A stretch of 64,000 nt of DNA from Photobacterium ganghwense (GTDB lineage Bacteria > Pseudomonadota > Gammaproteobacteria > Enterobacterales > Vibrionaceae): NCBI RefSeq assembly GCF_003025595.1, contig NZ_PYMI01000006.1:124001-188000 (forward strand). Direction: 5' to 3'. Shown piece after piece: positions 50,160-59,244 of the stretch (position 1 is its first letter; every line of letters begins with the position of its first letter). Below the pieces are notes generated by a model. It worked only from the letters and a program-made list of their open reading frames with translations. It was not told where the DNA came from and ran no database searches. A program made the position numbers and the translations under genes.

Positions 50160-50489
50160 TTACGCAGTCTGCACACACGGATATGACTGGCGACGCCACG
50201 CTTCAAAACCGCCGTCGAGGCTGTACACACAGTCAAAACCCTGGTGGATCAGGTACTGAGCAGCGCCCTGGCTACTGATCCCGTGGTAGCACATCACAAT
50301 CACCGGCTGCTCAACATCCACCTGGTTCATAAACTCAACCATTGTATCATTTGTCAGGTGAAATGCGCCCTCCGGATGGGCCAGGGCAAAAGACTGCGGA
50401 TCACGAATATCCACCAGAACGGCATTGCTGTCAGACTGATTCAGAAGCTCGAAAGCCTGCTCGACTGAAATATGTTCAAACTGATCCAT
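50160..50489 (-). CDS. glpE: Thiosulfate sulfurtransferase GlpE
   Basis: 109-residue single-domain rhodanese. The active-site loop holds Cys67 in [15 protein letters not shown]; the family block [25 protein letters not shown] precedes it. It transfers sulfane sulfur from thiosulfate to thiols such as thioredoxin in the cytoplasm. The start MDQFEHI matches E. coli GlpE, although no good ribosome site is visible. First of the leftward glpE-glpG pair, downstream of rpoH. Confidence 0.94.
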   Translation of the reverse strand: MDQFEHISVEQAFELLNQSDSNAVLVDIRDPQSFALAHPEGAFHLTNDTMVEFMNQVDVEQPVIVMCYHGISSQGAAQYLIHQGFDCVYSLDGGFEAWRRQSYPCVQTA

Positions 50490-50903
50490 AAGGTTCACTG
50501 TCTCTCTATCATTGACGATCAGATGGCAGGATCTTCGCGTCACGCAATTAGTGTGATGATCGTCCGGTTTGGGATCCCGCCATCCCCCTCACCCGGCTGC
50601 GGCTATTGTACCTCACCAAGTTACTCACAACCCCATCGAAAAAATAAGGGTAATTACGGAGCATCCGCCGTGCTCCACCCCAGCAATCACAAGGGTTGAG
50701 GATACCCCATTCACTTCGCCCACCCGGCTATCGTACACTTTACCACCAGCTGTGGAAAAAACTGTGAATAGCGTTGATAATGTGTTTTGGCAAAAAAGGA
50801 TCCACTATATGTAGATCGGATCCGCTCAAAAGCTGTGGGTAACTTTGTGAAAATTATTCCTGCCTGGAAGCTTTCTGTGACCTATCTTCCAGATTTCAGG
50901 CAT

Positions 50904-50930
50904 AAAAAAACCAGCCTGAGGCTGGTTTTT
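50904..50930. terminator. Bidirectional terminator after rpoH
   Basis: CCAGCC/GGCTGG stem, TGA loop, A-run before and T-run after, about 37 bases past the rpoH stop. The 477 bases between glpE and rpoH otherwise hold several DnaA-box-like nonamers and no gene. Confidence 0.85.
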
Positions 50931-50966
50931 GTGACTCACATTTTGTGGATAGTTTTTTGCGGATCC

Positions 50967-51827
<861 letters not shown>

Positions 51828-51943
51828 CCAATAAACCTCGTGTGTTACCAATGAGAAATAGCTTTAACACGCAATAATGCCCAGAAATTGATCACTATTG
51901 CAAGTCAGCAGCCCAATTAACCCAGTTTATAGACCGAAAAATG

Positions 51944-52870
51944 TCAGACAGGTTCAATTTCTTTCAGGTGCCGCGCGGCCGACAAGCGGGCAGCCAGCAG
52001 GCCAAGGAACGCTGCCAGCATCAGCAGAATCAGACTTTCATCCCAGCCCAGGCCGACCAGACGAAAGCGACTGTCGTATAGCCCCGCGAGCGAGGTGACC
52101 GCCGAATCCAGCAGCAGGGTAATCACCAATGTCAGCAGGCACGCTACCGCGCCGCCAATCACTCCGTACCAGACCCCGGTATAGAGAAACGGCCGTAAAA
52201 TAAAGCTGTCGGTCGCCCCAACCAGTTTCATGACTTGCACTTCATCGCGCTGGTTCAGCACCTGCAGCCGCAGCGTGTTGCCGACAATCAGGAACACAGC
52301 CATCAACATCAGACCGGAGATCACCATCGCCAGAGTCACCACTAACTGCTTGATAGCCACCAGCCGCTGTAACCAGTCACTGTCCAGTCGCACTTCATCG
52401 ATCATGGCCTGCGACCGCAGACGGGAAGCCAGCTGCGTCGCCTGTTCTGGCTGTTGCCACTGCGCCCCCGGCTCCACCACCAGCACCCCAGGTAGTGGGT
52501 TATCATCGAGCAGACTCAGTGCCTGTTCAAAGCCAGCCTGCTGGCGAAACTCTTCCATCCCTTGCTGGGGAGAAATATAGTCTACGGAAGCGATTTCCGG
52601 CCACTTTGCCAGTTCATCCCGCAAATTTTCCGCCGCTGTGCCTTTGCTGGCCGGCGACAGATACAGGGTGAGCTGCGTCGGGTTTTGCCATGCCTGACCC
52701 ACCAATACCAGATTCTTGGCGAACAGGTAAAACGTGGTTGGCAGCGTCAAGGCGAAAGCCAACACAGCCAGGGTCAGGAAGTTCCCCAACGGGCGACGCA
52801 TCATATCAGTAAGTGCCTGCTTACATTGCTGCTTGTGGACAGCAAAAAAACCGGTGGTATTACGCGCCAT
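51944..52870 (-). CDS. ftsX: Cell division protein FtsX
   Basis: 308 residues with four membrane segments (about 32-52, 175-198, 228-250, 277-297) and a large periplasmic loop after the first. FtsX is the membrane part of the FtsEX ABC-type complex that activates peptidoglycan amidases (via EnvC) at the division septum. The N-terminus is extended and basic, as in gammaproteobacteria. Its start overlaps the end of ftsE by 11 bases. Confidence 0.96.
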   Translation of the reverse strand: MARNTTGFFAVHKQQCKQALTDMMRRPLGNFLTLAVLAFALTLPTTFYLFAKNLVLVGQAWQNPTQLTLYLSPASKGTAAENLRDELAKWPEIASVDYISPQQGMEEFRQQAGFEQALSLLDDNPLPGVLVVEPGAQWQQPEQATQLASRLRSQAMIDEVRLDSDWLQRLVAIKQLVVTLAMVISGLMLMAVFLIVGNTLRLQVLNQRDEVQVMKLVGATDSFILRPFLYTGVWYGVIGGAVACLLTLVITLLLDSAVTSLAGLYDSRFRLVGLGWDESLILLMLAAFLGLLAARLSAARHLKEIEPV

Positions 52871-53528
52871 ACGGAATCTCCCTCAGCTGTCCCTGATACA
52901 AATCCAGGCGGCGATAGTTGCGGGTCGACAGCAGCGAAGTATCGTGGGTTGCCATCAGTACCGTCACACCGACCCGGTTGAATTCTTCAAACAAGTTCAT
53001 GATTTGTTGTGACAACGCAGCATCAAGGTTACCGGTTGGCTCATCGGCCAGCAGCATCAGCGGTTTGTTCACAATCGCCCGGGCGATGCCCACCCGCTGT
53101 TGCTCCCCCCCGGAGAGCTGAACCGGCAGACAGCGTGCCTTGTCCAGCAAGCCGACTTTATCCAGCGCGGCAGAAACCCGACGCTTGATATCATTTTCAC
53201 TGACCTCCTCTACCCGCAGCGGCATCGCGACATTGTCGTAAATACTGCGGTCCATCAGCAGTTTGTGATCCTGGAAAATGATCCCGATATTGCGGCGCAA
53301 AAACGGGATTTGCTTGTTATCGAGCCGCGTAATGTCGTGCCCGTTAAACATAATTTTGCCATCACTCGGCCGTTCAATGGCGCAAATCAGTTTCAGCAGG
53401 GTACTCTTACCTGCACCGGAATGCCCGGTCAAAAACGCCATCTCTGCGGGCTGTAGATGAAAATCGACCTTTTGCAGGGCCTGACGTCCGCCCCGATAAG
53501 CTTTACTTACCTGCTGAAACCGGATCAC
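52860..53528 (-). CDS. ftsE: Cell division ATP-binding protein FtsE
   Basis: 222 residues. ABC ATPase with Walker A GHSGAGKST (about 35-43), Q-loop IIFQDHKLL, signature LSGGEQQRVGIAR and Walker B MLLADEPTGNLD. It works with FtsX to couple ATP hydrolysis to septal peptidoglycan hydrolysis. It is 3 bases after ftsY and overlaps ftsX, the standard ftsY-ftsE-ftsX operon. Confidence 0.97.
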   Translation of the reverse strand: MIRFQQVSKAYRGGRQALQKVDFHLQPAEMAFLTGHSGAGKSTLLKLICAIERPSDGKIMFNGHDITRLDNKQIPFLRRNIGIIFQDHKLLMDRSIYDNVAMPLRVEEVSENDIKRRVSAALDKVGLLDKARCLPVQLSGGEQQRVGIARAIVNKPLMLLADEPTGNLDAALSQQIMNLFEEFNRVGVTVLMATHDTSLLSTRNYRRLDLYQGQLREIPYGA

Positions 53529-53531
53529 AAT

Positions 53532-54929
53532 TTATTCCTCGTCACTAAATAGCGCTTCAATAAATTCGTCTGCGGCAAACGGACGCAGATCCTCAATCCC
53601 TTCCCCGATACCAATGTAGCGGATTGGAATATTGAACTGGTCGGCAATGGCGAAAATCACCCCGCCCTTGGCAGTTCCGTCCAGCTTGGTCAGGGTAATC
53701 CCGGTGACCGGTGCCACTTCACTGAACAGCTTCGCCTGACTGATCGCATTCTGGCCGGTACCGGCATCCACGGTCAGCATGATTTCGTGCGGCGCGTGCG
53801 GATCGACTTTCTTCATCACCCGGACAATCTTGCGCAGCTCTTCCATCAGGTTGCCTTTGTTCTGCAGACGGCCTGCCGTGTCGGCAATCACCACATCCAC
53901 CTGCTTGGCGCGGGCCGATTCGATGGCGTCATAGATGACTGAGGCACTGTCAGCCCCGGTATGCTGGGCCACCACCGGCACATTGTTTCGCTCACCCCAA
54001 ACCTGCAGCTGCTCCACTGCCGCGGCACGGAACGTATCGCCCGCCGCCAGCATCACTGACTTGCCCTGGCTCTGGAACTGCTTGGCCAGTTTACCGATGG
54101 TCGTGGTTTTACCGACCCCGTTCACGCCGACCATCAAGATGACATACGGCTTTTTGGTGGTATCAATCACCAGCGGCTGCTCAACCTTGGTCAGCATGTC
54201 GGCCAGCTCTTCTTTCAGCAGGCCGTACAGCGCCTCACCGTCTTTCAGATCTTTGCGATCAGCTTTGTCGGTCAGGTTTTCGATAATTTTGAGCGTGGTG
54301 TCCATGCCGACATCCGCGACCAACAGCTGCTCTTCGAGCTCTTCAAACAGGTCGTCATCAATCTTTTTACCACTGAACAGGCCAAAGAACCCCGAACCGA
54401 AATTGGTTTTGGTTTTCTTCAGGCCGCGCATCAGGCGGGCAAAAAAGCCTTCACTCTTTGGCTTCTCCTGTTCCAGTACCACTGGAGCCGGCTCAGCAGC
54501 CGTCTCAGCAACTGGCTCGCCCTGCAACTCAGCCTCGACCGTGGTGTCGGCTTCTGCGGCAAGCGCTGCGTTGGCATCGGGGCTGGCTTTCGGGGCGTAC
54601 TCTGCCGCCTCTGGCTCAGCGACCGCTTCGATTTCCGGCTCCGGCTTCGGTTGTTCGGCAACGACCTCAGCCGCCGCGGCTTCCCGTGGCTTCTCCGCTT
54701 CAGCGTCCGGCTCGGCCGGATGGTCGTGCGCTACCGCGTTGTCAGCGTCCGCGTTTGTTGTCCCGCTCTCAGGTTCAGCGACAATCTTCGCTTCGACTGA
54801 ATCTTCAGGTGCCTGTTTTGCTGCCTCGTCGTGTGACGGGTGTTCCTGTTGCTGTGCTGTTTGCTCGGTCTGCTCTTCAGAGCCAAAACCCAGCCACGAA
54901 AATAATCCGCGTTTCTTCTTTTCTGCCAT
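53532..54929 (-). CDS. ftsY: Signal recognition particle receptor FtsY
   Basis: 465 residues. An acidic, Ala/Glu/Pro-rich A domain (about 20-160) follows a basic N-terminal membrane-targeting helix (MAEKKKRGLFSWLGFG). The NG GTPase domain has GVNGVGKTTTIGKLA (about 271-285), DTAGRLQNK and TKLDGTAKGG. It docks ribosome-SRP complexes at the inner membrane. The ATG after TTGCCA was chosen, with AGGA upstream. It is divergent from rsmD and first of ftsY-ftsE-ftsX. Confidence 0.97.
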   Translation of the reverse strand: MAEKKKRGLFSWLGFGSEEQTEQTAQQQEHPSHDEAAKQAPEDSVEAKIVAEPESGTTNADADNAVAHDHPAEPDAEAEKPREAAAAEVVAEQPKPEPEIEAVAEPEAAEYAPKASPDANAALAAEADTTVEAELQGEPVAETAAEPAPVVLEQEKPKSEGFFARLMRGLKKTKTNFGSGFFGLFSGKKIDDDLFEELEEQLLVADVGMDTTLKIIENLTDKADRKDLKDGEALYGLLKEELADMLTKVEQPLVIDTTKKPYVILMVGVNGVGKTTTIGKLAKQFQSQGKSVMLAAGDTFRAAAVEQLQVWGERNNVPVVAQHTGADSASVIYDAIESARAKQVDVVIADTAGRLQNKGNLMEELRKIVRVMKKVDPHAPHEIMLTVDAGTGQNAISQAKLFSEVAPVTGITLTKLDGTAKGGVIFAIADQFNIPIRYIGIGEGIEDLRPFAADEFIEALFSDEE

Positions 54930-55042
54930 TGGCAAATCCTAGCGCTTGATTGGTACAATTTGCGGCCTACGTATCAGGGTCTGATTCACCCTGTCCCTGT
55001 TCGCGGGCGCTCGTTTGCGCGCACACAGCGAAAGGGTTTGGG

Positions 55043-55048
55043 TATACT
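55043..55048 (+). promoter_or_regulatory. Probable -10 of rsmD promoter
   Basis: TATACT preceded by a G-rich TTTGGG stretch, 29 bases before rsmD; no convincing -35. Confidence 0.35.
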
Positions 55049-55076
55049 AACATTTTCTCAACGGTCGAAGAAATCT

Positions 55077-55682
55077 ATGACGAGACGCAGACAACAATCA
55101 GGGCAAAAGTCGCCCACTTCCCGCCGCGATGGCTTCGTGCGGATCATCAGCGGACGCTGGCGTGGCCGGAAACTCCCCGTGCATAATGTTGAGGGGCTGC
55201 GCCCGACGACCGATCGTGTCAAAGAAACGGTGTTTAACTGGCTGGCACCGGATATCCCGGATGCCCGCTGTCTGGATCTGTTCACCGGCAGCGGCAGCCT
55301 GAGTTTCGAGGCCCTGTCCCGCGGGGCCGAACTGGTCACCATGCTGGAGCTGGATAAAAAAGCCGCCGAACAACTGGAGAAAAACCGCCAGTCACTGGGC
55401 GCCGACAATGCCAAAGTGGTGCAGACCGACAGCCTGACCCACCTCAAGCAGCCGGGAACGCCGTACGATGTGGTCTTTATCGACCCGCCATTTCGCAAAG
55501 ATCTCCTGAGCGACGTCATTTCGCTGCTCGAGCAACAACAATGGCTGGCTCCCCACGCCATGATTTATATTGAAGCAGAAAAAGAGCTGGGTGAACTGCC
55601 GACCCCGACAAACTGGCATCTGCACCGAGAAAAAACGGCCGGTCAGGTCTGTTACCGTTTATTTGTGAGAGAGGAAGCATGA
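55077..55682 (+). CDS. rsmD: 16S rRNA (guanine(966)-N(2))-methyltransferase
   Basis: 201 residues. Class I AdoMet enzyme with motif I CLDLFTGSGSLSFEALSRGA (about 64-83) and the catalytic motif IV IDPPFRKD (about 139). It methylates G966 of 16S rRNA in the small subunit P-site region. The start MTRRRQQSGQK is basic as expected; a longer frame crosses the promoter. It is divergent from ftsY and overlaps the DUF1145 gene by ATGA. Confidence 0.96.
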   Translation: MTRRRQQSGQKSPTSRRDGFVRIISGRWRGRKLPVHNVEGLRPTTDRVKETVFNWLAPDIPDARCLDLFTGSGSLSFEALSRGAELVTMLELDKKAAEQLEKNRQSLGADNAKVVQTDSLTHLKQPGTPYDVVFIDPPFRKDLLSDVISLLEQQQWLAPHAMIYIEAEKELGELPTPTNWHLHREKTAGQVCYRLFVREEA

Positions 55683-55945
55683 AAGCACTGATTTTACTGG
55701 CAAAGGCTGCCATTGGTTTCGTCTGGCTGGTTTTGCTGGTGAACATTTTTTACCCGTTCCCGGGTGTGGCCGCGATGGCCCTCTATATTATGACTGGCTT
55801 CCTGCTGATGATGCATGGCCTGCAGATGCTGATTTTCCTCGGGGCGTTCGGCGATAAAATCTCGATGTCGCGCTGGGAAAAATGGTCGATCCTCATCTTC
55901 GGTATCTTTGCGCTGCTGGATATCCGCCGCAAGCACATGATGTGA
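55679..55945 (+). CDS. yhhL: DUF1145 family inner membrane protein
   Basis: 88 residues with two or three hydrophobic segments (about 5-25, 30-55, 66-82). The sequence start MKALILLAKAAIGFVWLVLLVNIFYPFPG matches YhhL of enteric bacteria, which also follows rsmD. Function unknown. Its ATG overlaps the rsmD stop, so it is translationally coupled. Confidence 0.9.
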   Translation: MKALILLAKAAIGFVWLVLLVNIFYPFPGVAAMALYIMTGFLLMMHGLQMLIFLGAFGDKISMSRWEKWSILIFGIFALLDIRRKHMM

Positions 55946-56013
55946 TTACCACTTGTCAGCGCCTCGTGACCATGCACGCGCGGACTCCGTGTGATCTGAC
56001 ACGGCGAAAAGCA

Positions 56014-56046
56014 TAAAAAAAGCGAGGCCGCCGCCTCGCTTTTTTT
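56014..56046. terminator. Bidirectional terminator after rsmD-yhhL
   Basis: GCGAGGC/GCCTCGC stem, four-base loop, A-run and T-run on the two sides; shared with the converging MarC-family gene. Confidence 0.88.
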
Positions 56047-56074
56047 GTCCGTCCGGTACGCGGCTCAGACGAGC

Positions 56075-56662
56075 TTACAGTGTGAAAAACTCGCGGATCC
56101 CGTTCAGGAACATCTGGGTCGAAATCATAATCAGCAGTAAGCCCATCAGGCGCTCGACCGCTTTTAGCCCCCGCTCGCCCAGCACCCGGTTGAACACCTC
56201 GTAGAACATCAGAATGATAAACGAGGCTCCCCAGGCCAGTAATACGGCAATGACCCAGTCAAAGGTTCGGCCCGGCTCCTGGTTCGACAGCAACAGCAGC
56301 GACGCCAGTACCGACGGTCCGGCAATCATCGGAATTGCCATCGGCACAATAAACGGCTCTTCGCCCGCCGCCAGCCCGGTGACCCCACCCGGTTGCGGGA
56401 AGATCATCCGAATCGCGATCAAAAACAGAATTATCCCGCCAGAGATACTGACCGTCTCGGTAGAGACGTGAAGAAAGTTCAGCATCTTCTGTCCCCCGAA
56501 CAGGAACAGCAGCAAAATAAACAGAGCAATTAGCAATTCACGGATCAGGATGAAGCGTCGTCTTTTCGGGTCGATGTGTCGCAAAATCGACAACATCACC
56601 GGCAAGTTACCGAGCGGATCCATGATCAGAAACAGCATCACCGCCGCAGAAATAATTTCCAC
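56075..56662 (-). CDS. yhgN: MarC/YhgN family integral membrane protein
   Basis: 195 residues with six membrane segments. The sequence begins with EIISAAVMLFLIMDPLGNLPVMLS and contains ISGGIILFLIAIRMIFP and AGEEPFIVPMAIPMIAGPS, closely matching YhgN. The MarC family was once linked to drug resistance but its function is not established. The GTG at 56662 has GAGGT 8 bases upstream and gives the family start; the ATG 34 codons earlier gives a non-conserved extension. Confidence 0.9.
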   Translation of the reverse strand: MEIISAAVMLFLIMDPLGNLPVMLSILRHIDPKRRRFILIRELLIALFILLLFLFGGQKMLNFLHVSTETVSISGGIILFLIAIRMIFPQPGGVTGLAAGEEPFIVPMAIPMIAGPSVLASLLLLSNQEPGRTFDWVIAVLLAWGASFIILMFYEVFNRVLGERGLKAVERLMGLLLIMISTQMFLNGIREFFTL

Positions 56663-56766
56663 AGAGCAGACCTCAGACAGCGTGTTTAATGAAAGAAATA
56701 AAGAGAACGCAGAACGATCAGCCAGAAAGCTGAACGATGGACGGAGAGTATAACAAACGAACAATA

Positions 56767-56789
56767 AGGTGGCGATAAATTTGCCACCT
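56767..56789 (-). terminator. Terminator after the YecH-like gene
   Basis: AGGTGGC/GCCACCT arms, 9-base AT-rich loop, then leftward TATTGTTCGTTTGTT. Confidence 0.5.
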
Positions 56790-56808
56790 CACTCACAAAA
56801 TTATCTGA

Positions 56809-57048
56809 TCAGTGATTGCACATGCGCTCGCGGTTGGCCGTCAAAAACTCCCCGTCACGCAGAACCTTACGGCGTTCCAGCAAGAATGCCAGTAAGGCAT
56901 CCAGCGTCAGATCCTGCTGGCTACAGGTGTAAAAGCGCACGTCAGCACCGTATTTGTTCCGCACGGTCTGAGCCAGGGTTTCCTCGGTGTAAGGTGTCTC
57001 GGTATCCAGCAACAGATGCAGGACTTCATGGGCATGAATGGTGGTCAT
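56809..57048 (-). CDS. yecH: YecH family (DUF2492) metal-binding protein
   Basis: 79 residues. Metal-ligand-like residues are conserved: HAHEVLHLLL near the start, FYTCSQQDLT in the middle and RERMCNH at the end. The same pattern is found in E. coli YecH. Binding of zinc or iron is inferred; function unknown. The ribosome site GGGAGAG is 6 bases from the ATG. It lies downstream of a second small Cys-rich gene (57160-57474) on the same strand. Confidence 0.88.
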   Translation of the reverse strand: MTTIHAHEVLHLLLDTETPYTEETLAQTVRNKYGADVRFYTCSQQDLTLDALLAFLLERRKVLRDGEFLTANRERMCNH

Positions 57049-57159
57049 GGAACTCTCCCGAAAGTAAGAACTGGCCTGATTGTAAAACCGGGTGAGCAAG
57101 GGCTGTTTGACCCACAACAATTAATTGCATTTTAAATGAATGTTTTTGATTTATCCGTC

Positions 57160-57474
57160 TCAGGCATCTCTGTCGTGCCCGCACTGCCAGCAGAGTTCGA
57201 ACTGAGCCCCGTTTTGCTCGCCGCACCTGGGGCAGCACCAACCGGGCTGCTCGGCCTGTTCGTAGGCAGACAATAAACGGGCAGCCGGGATCAGGCATGA
57301 CTGCGGCACCCAAATGCCCACTTCCAGCACATCGGCCGGCAGCTCTCCGGCCGCGGCGCTCAGGCTTTCGCCCTGCAACCGGACCGGAATACGCGAACTT
57401 TCCAGCATCCCTTTCAGGCTGTGAGCCTCCAGGACATTGGCCGCGCGGTACACTTCACACCAGATGTCGTCCAT
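57160..57474 (-). CDS. DUF2007 protein with C-terminal zinc ribbon
   Basis: 104 residues. The first 70 form the DUF2007 ferredoxin-like fold (EVYRAANVLEAHSLKGMLESSRIPVRLQGE), related in fold to GlnB-like regulators. The tail has paired cysteines CPRC and CWQC (about residues 80-98), a zinc ribbon. The ribosome site GAGGAGG is 6 bases from the ATG. Function unknown; it may be a small regulator. Confidence 0.88.
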   Translation of the reverse strand: MDDIWCEVYRAANVLEAHSLKGMLESSRIPVRLQGESLSAAAGELPADVLEVGIWVPQSCLIPAARLLSAYEQAEQPGWCCPRCGEQNGAQFELCWQCGHDRDA

Positions 57475-57616
57475 CGTTTCCTCCTCTCTACCGAGAGCAG
57501 ACCGGTCAAGCTGACGCGTTGATTCAACCAGCCCTGCCCACCGAATGAACTCATCCAGCGGGCAAGGCTGCTAAGAAAAGGATGCTAAGAAGAGGATAGA
57601 TGATGAGAAGGCAGGA

Positions 57617-58240
57617 TCAGACCATCAAGGTCGCGACAAACAGCGACTGCGCCAGAAAATAGCTGGTCATCACCATGGTTGTCGCCGAACGGAACTCGCC
57701 GCGAAAACGGTTGATGGCCAGGCAGATGTCGGAAAAGATGAAGATCAACGCCCCCAGCAAAGCCAGCATCGCCGGCAAACTGCGCGTTGTCAGCCAGTAT
57801 TCCCCGGCCGCCCAGCTCATCATCACAATCACCGCGATATAGACGGCAACCGGCACAATCAAGGTACCCAGTGATGGCAGTAAAAGCAGAAACACGATCA
57901 CACCCGCAGCCGCTAGCATCGCGGGCAACCACCACACCATACCGCCATCGAGCTGGCTCCAGAAGCCAGCCGCGTAAACACAGTGCGCCAGAAGAAAACT
58001 GAGCAAACCGGGCACAAAGCGATCTTTGGGCAACATCAGGAAGATATCCCCGACCAGCGACAGCATCAGTCCGGCCATGATCGCACCATGGTAGAAACTG
58101 CCGTCGCCGGATTGCCAGGCTACAACGCCAAGCAAGCAAATAGTGAAGGGCTTAAACAAATAAAACTGCCAGCGAGGGCCGTAATATGAAGCAGTAATGT
58201 GCGCAAGCGCTGAAAGAGCAATGGCTAACCACACCCACAT
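57617..58240 (-). CDS. yhhN: YhhN family integral membrane protein (lysoplasmalogenase-like)
   Basis: 207 residues with eight hydrophobic segments. The TMEM86/YhhN signature is visible: LFKPFTICLLGVVA, GLMLSLVGDIFLMLP and ALIFIFSDICLAINRF, with the conserved Asp residues. Animal and some bacterial members hydrolyse the vinyl ether of lysoplasmalogens; the activity of this protein is not known. The upstream 800 bases carry no supported gene but a PurR-like palindrome about 190 bases before the start. Confidence 0.88.
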   Translation of the reverse strand: MWVWLAIALSALAHITASYYGPRWQFYLFKPFTICLLGVVAWQSGDGSFYHGAIMAGLMLSLVGDIFLMLPKDRFVPGLLSFLLAHCVYAAGFWSQLDGGMVWWLPAMLAAAGVIVFLLLLPSLGTLIVPVAVYIAVIVMMSWAAGEYWLTTRSLPAMLALLGALIFIFSDICLAINRFRGEFRSATTMVMTSYFLAQSLFVATLMV

Positions 58241-58426
58241 AAAGTCACCGTCATTATAGTTGTATGTTTTTAAATCATCGGGCCTGTCAACGGCATGGCA
58301 CAGTTTAGGAGCTGAAAGGGGATTGTCTAGCGGCGAGGGTCAATAACTAGCTCCGAATCATATTTATCACACTTCTTACTGGACATCTTTTTTCATTTTC
58401 TTGCCATTTGATAACAAGCTGAATTA

Positions 58427-58438
58427 GCAAACGTTTGC
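58427..58438. promoter_or_regulatory. PurR-type palindrome
   Basis: GCAAACGTTTGC, identical to the core of the operator at 17454-17465. No purine gene follows on either strand. Confidence 0.65.
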
Positions 58439-58595
58439 CTGTTGTTTGCAACAATTCGCGACGTGTTAACGATTTTTCATCACCGAGAAATGGACTTTTG
58501 AACAGTGTCCATACACATCAAAATCAAATATAATTCCTATTATTTTCATATTGTTAAGAAAAAACCTCCAAAGAAAAGTCTCTCAGGCACGCTCA

Positions 58596-58746
58596 GCTAA
58601 CGTTAACCTGACAAACTCTCCCCTGTTGCCATTAGCCAGCATAATTTACTGGCAAAGATGCGAGAATACATGCAGCGTCTGCCTTTCCAGCTTCAACTTT
58701 TCTCACAAAGCTTAAAATTAAGATCGCTAACCCAGCCCTGACAAAC
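58596..58746 (+). repeat. Spaced direct repeat GCTAAC-N5-CCTGACAAAC
   Basis: Two copies of a 21-base unit (58596-58616 and 58726-58746), identical at the 6- and 10-base blocks, exactly 130 bases apart. Confidence 0.6.
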
Positions 58747-58967
58747 CTAGCTGCCATATCCTGACGTTTTTAATAAAAAGCCCATTCAACCTGTCAGCAT
58801 ACGGTAAAAAACAAACAACAACCCAATTAAAATCAATTGCTTATATTAGTTTAAAAACACCACCCTCACTTGGTTTGTTTTTTAAACACCTTAAAACACA
58901 CCGTTTTGTTAGCAAATAAAGACCAAAGCCTGGCTACATAAATTATTTTTATGACAACAATATGACA

Positions 58968-59004
58968 ATTTCACTTGTGAAATCGATAAAATGGATGTTA
59001 ATCT
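58968..59004 (+). promoter_or_regulatory. Promoter with palindromic operator for the 26-residue protein
   Basis: ATTTCAC-TT-GTGAAAT (58968-58983) is a perfect 16-base palindrome. It covers the -35 TTGTGA (58975-58980), which is 18 bases from an extended -10 TGTTAATCT (TAATCT at 58999-59004). Confidence 0.6.
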
Positions 59005-59045
59005 AAGTCATACAAATTCACTTAGCAGCAAAAAGGAGCCTTACC

Positions 59046-59126
59046 ATGTTCACCTCTTCTCAAAAACAAGGCCTTATGATGATCGCAGTGGTTGTCGGTT
59101 TAATGACGCTGCCTGTGATTTATTAA
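59046..59126 (+). CDS. 26-residue single-pass membrane protein
   Basis: MFTSSQKQGLMMIAVVVGLM followed by TLPVIY. The first nine residues are polar with one Lys; residues 10-26 are hydrophobic, enough for one membrane helix. AAAAAGGAG lies 7 bases before the ATG, a promoter-like sequence with an operator palindrome stands 40 bases upstream, and a strong terminator follows 15 bases after the stop. This complete transcription unit around such a small frame argues for a real gene. I do not recognise the family; tiny membrane proteins of this type often modulate larger membrane proteins. Confidence 0.7.
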   Translation: MFTSSQKQGLMMIAVVVGLMTLPVIY

Positions 59127-59141
59127 GCAGAAAATTTTCAT

Positions 59142-59171
59142 AAAAAAAGGTGCCTGAAGGCACCTTTTTTT
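59142..59171. terminator. Terminator after the 26-residue protein gene
   Basis: GGTGCC/GGCACC stem with a TGAA loop, A-run before and T-run after; serves both directions. Confidence 0.88.
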
Positions 59172-59244
59172 ATTTGAACCGGAGGCAGAGCCTTGCTCTG
59201 TCGCTGTACAAGCTTGCCTCATCACGCAAGCCGATCATCAACCA

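Larger units (their letters stand above)
58241..58960. other. Long gene-poor stretch
   Basis: About 700 bases of lower GC content than the neighbours, with no open frame above 60 codons and no family I recognise. It contains a PurR-type palindrome (58427-58438), a second TTGTT-TGC-AACAA palindrome 3 bases on (58442-58454) and a direct repeat GCTAAC-N5-CCTGACAAAC (58596-58616 and 58726-58746). It could hold an untranslated RNA or long leader; I cannot identify one. Confidence 0.6.

Noticed and set aside
58560..58640. Possible glycine or TPP riboswitch (CTCTCAGG and CTGAGA-like words)
   Set aside because: Only short words match; the conserved core and pairing of neither riboswitch class can be built on either strand, and no fitting gene follows.
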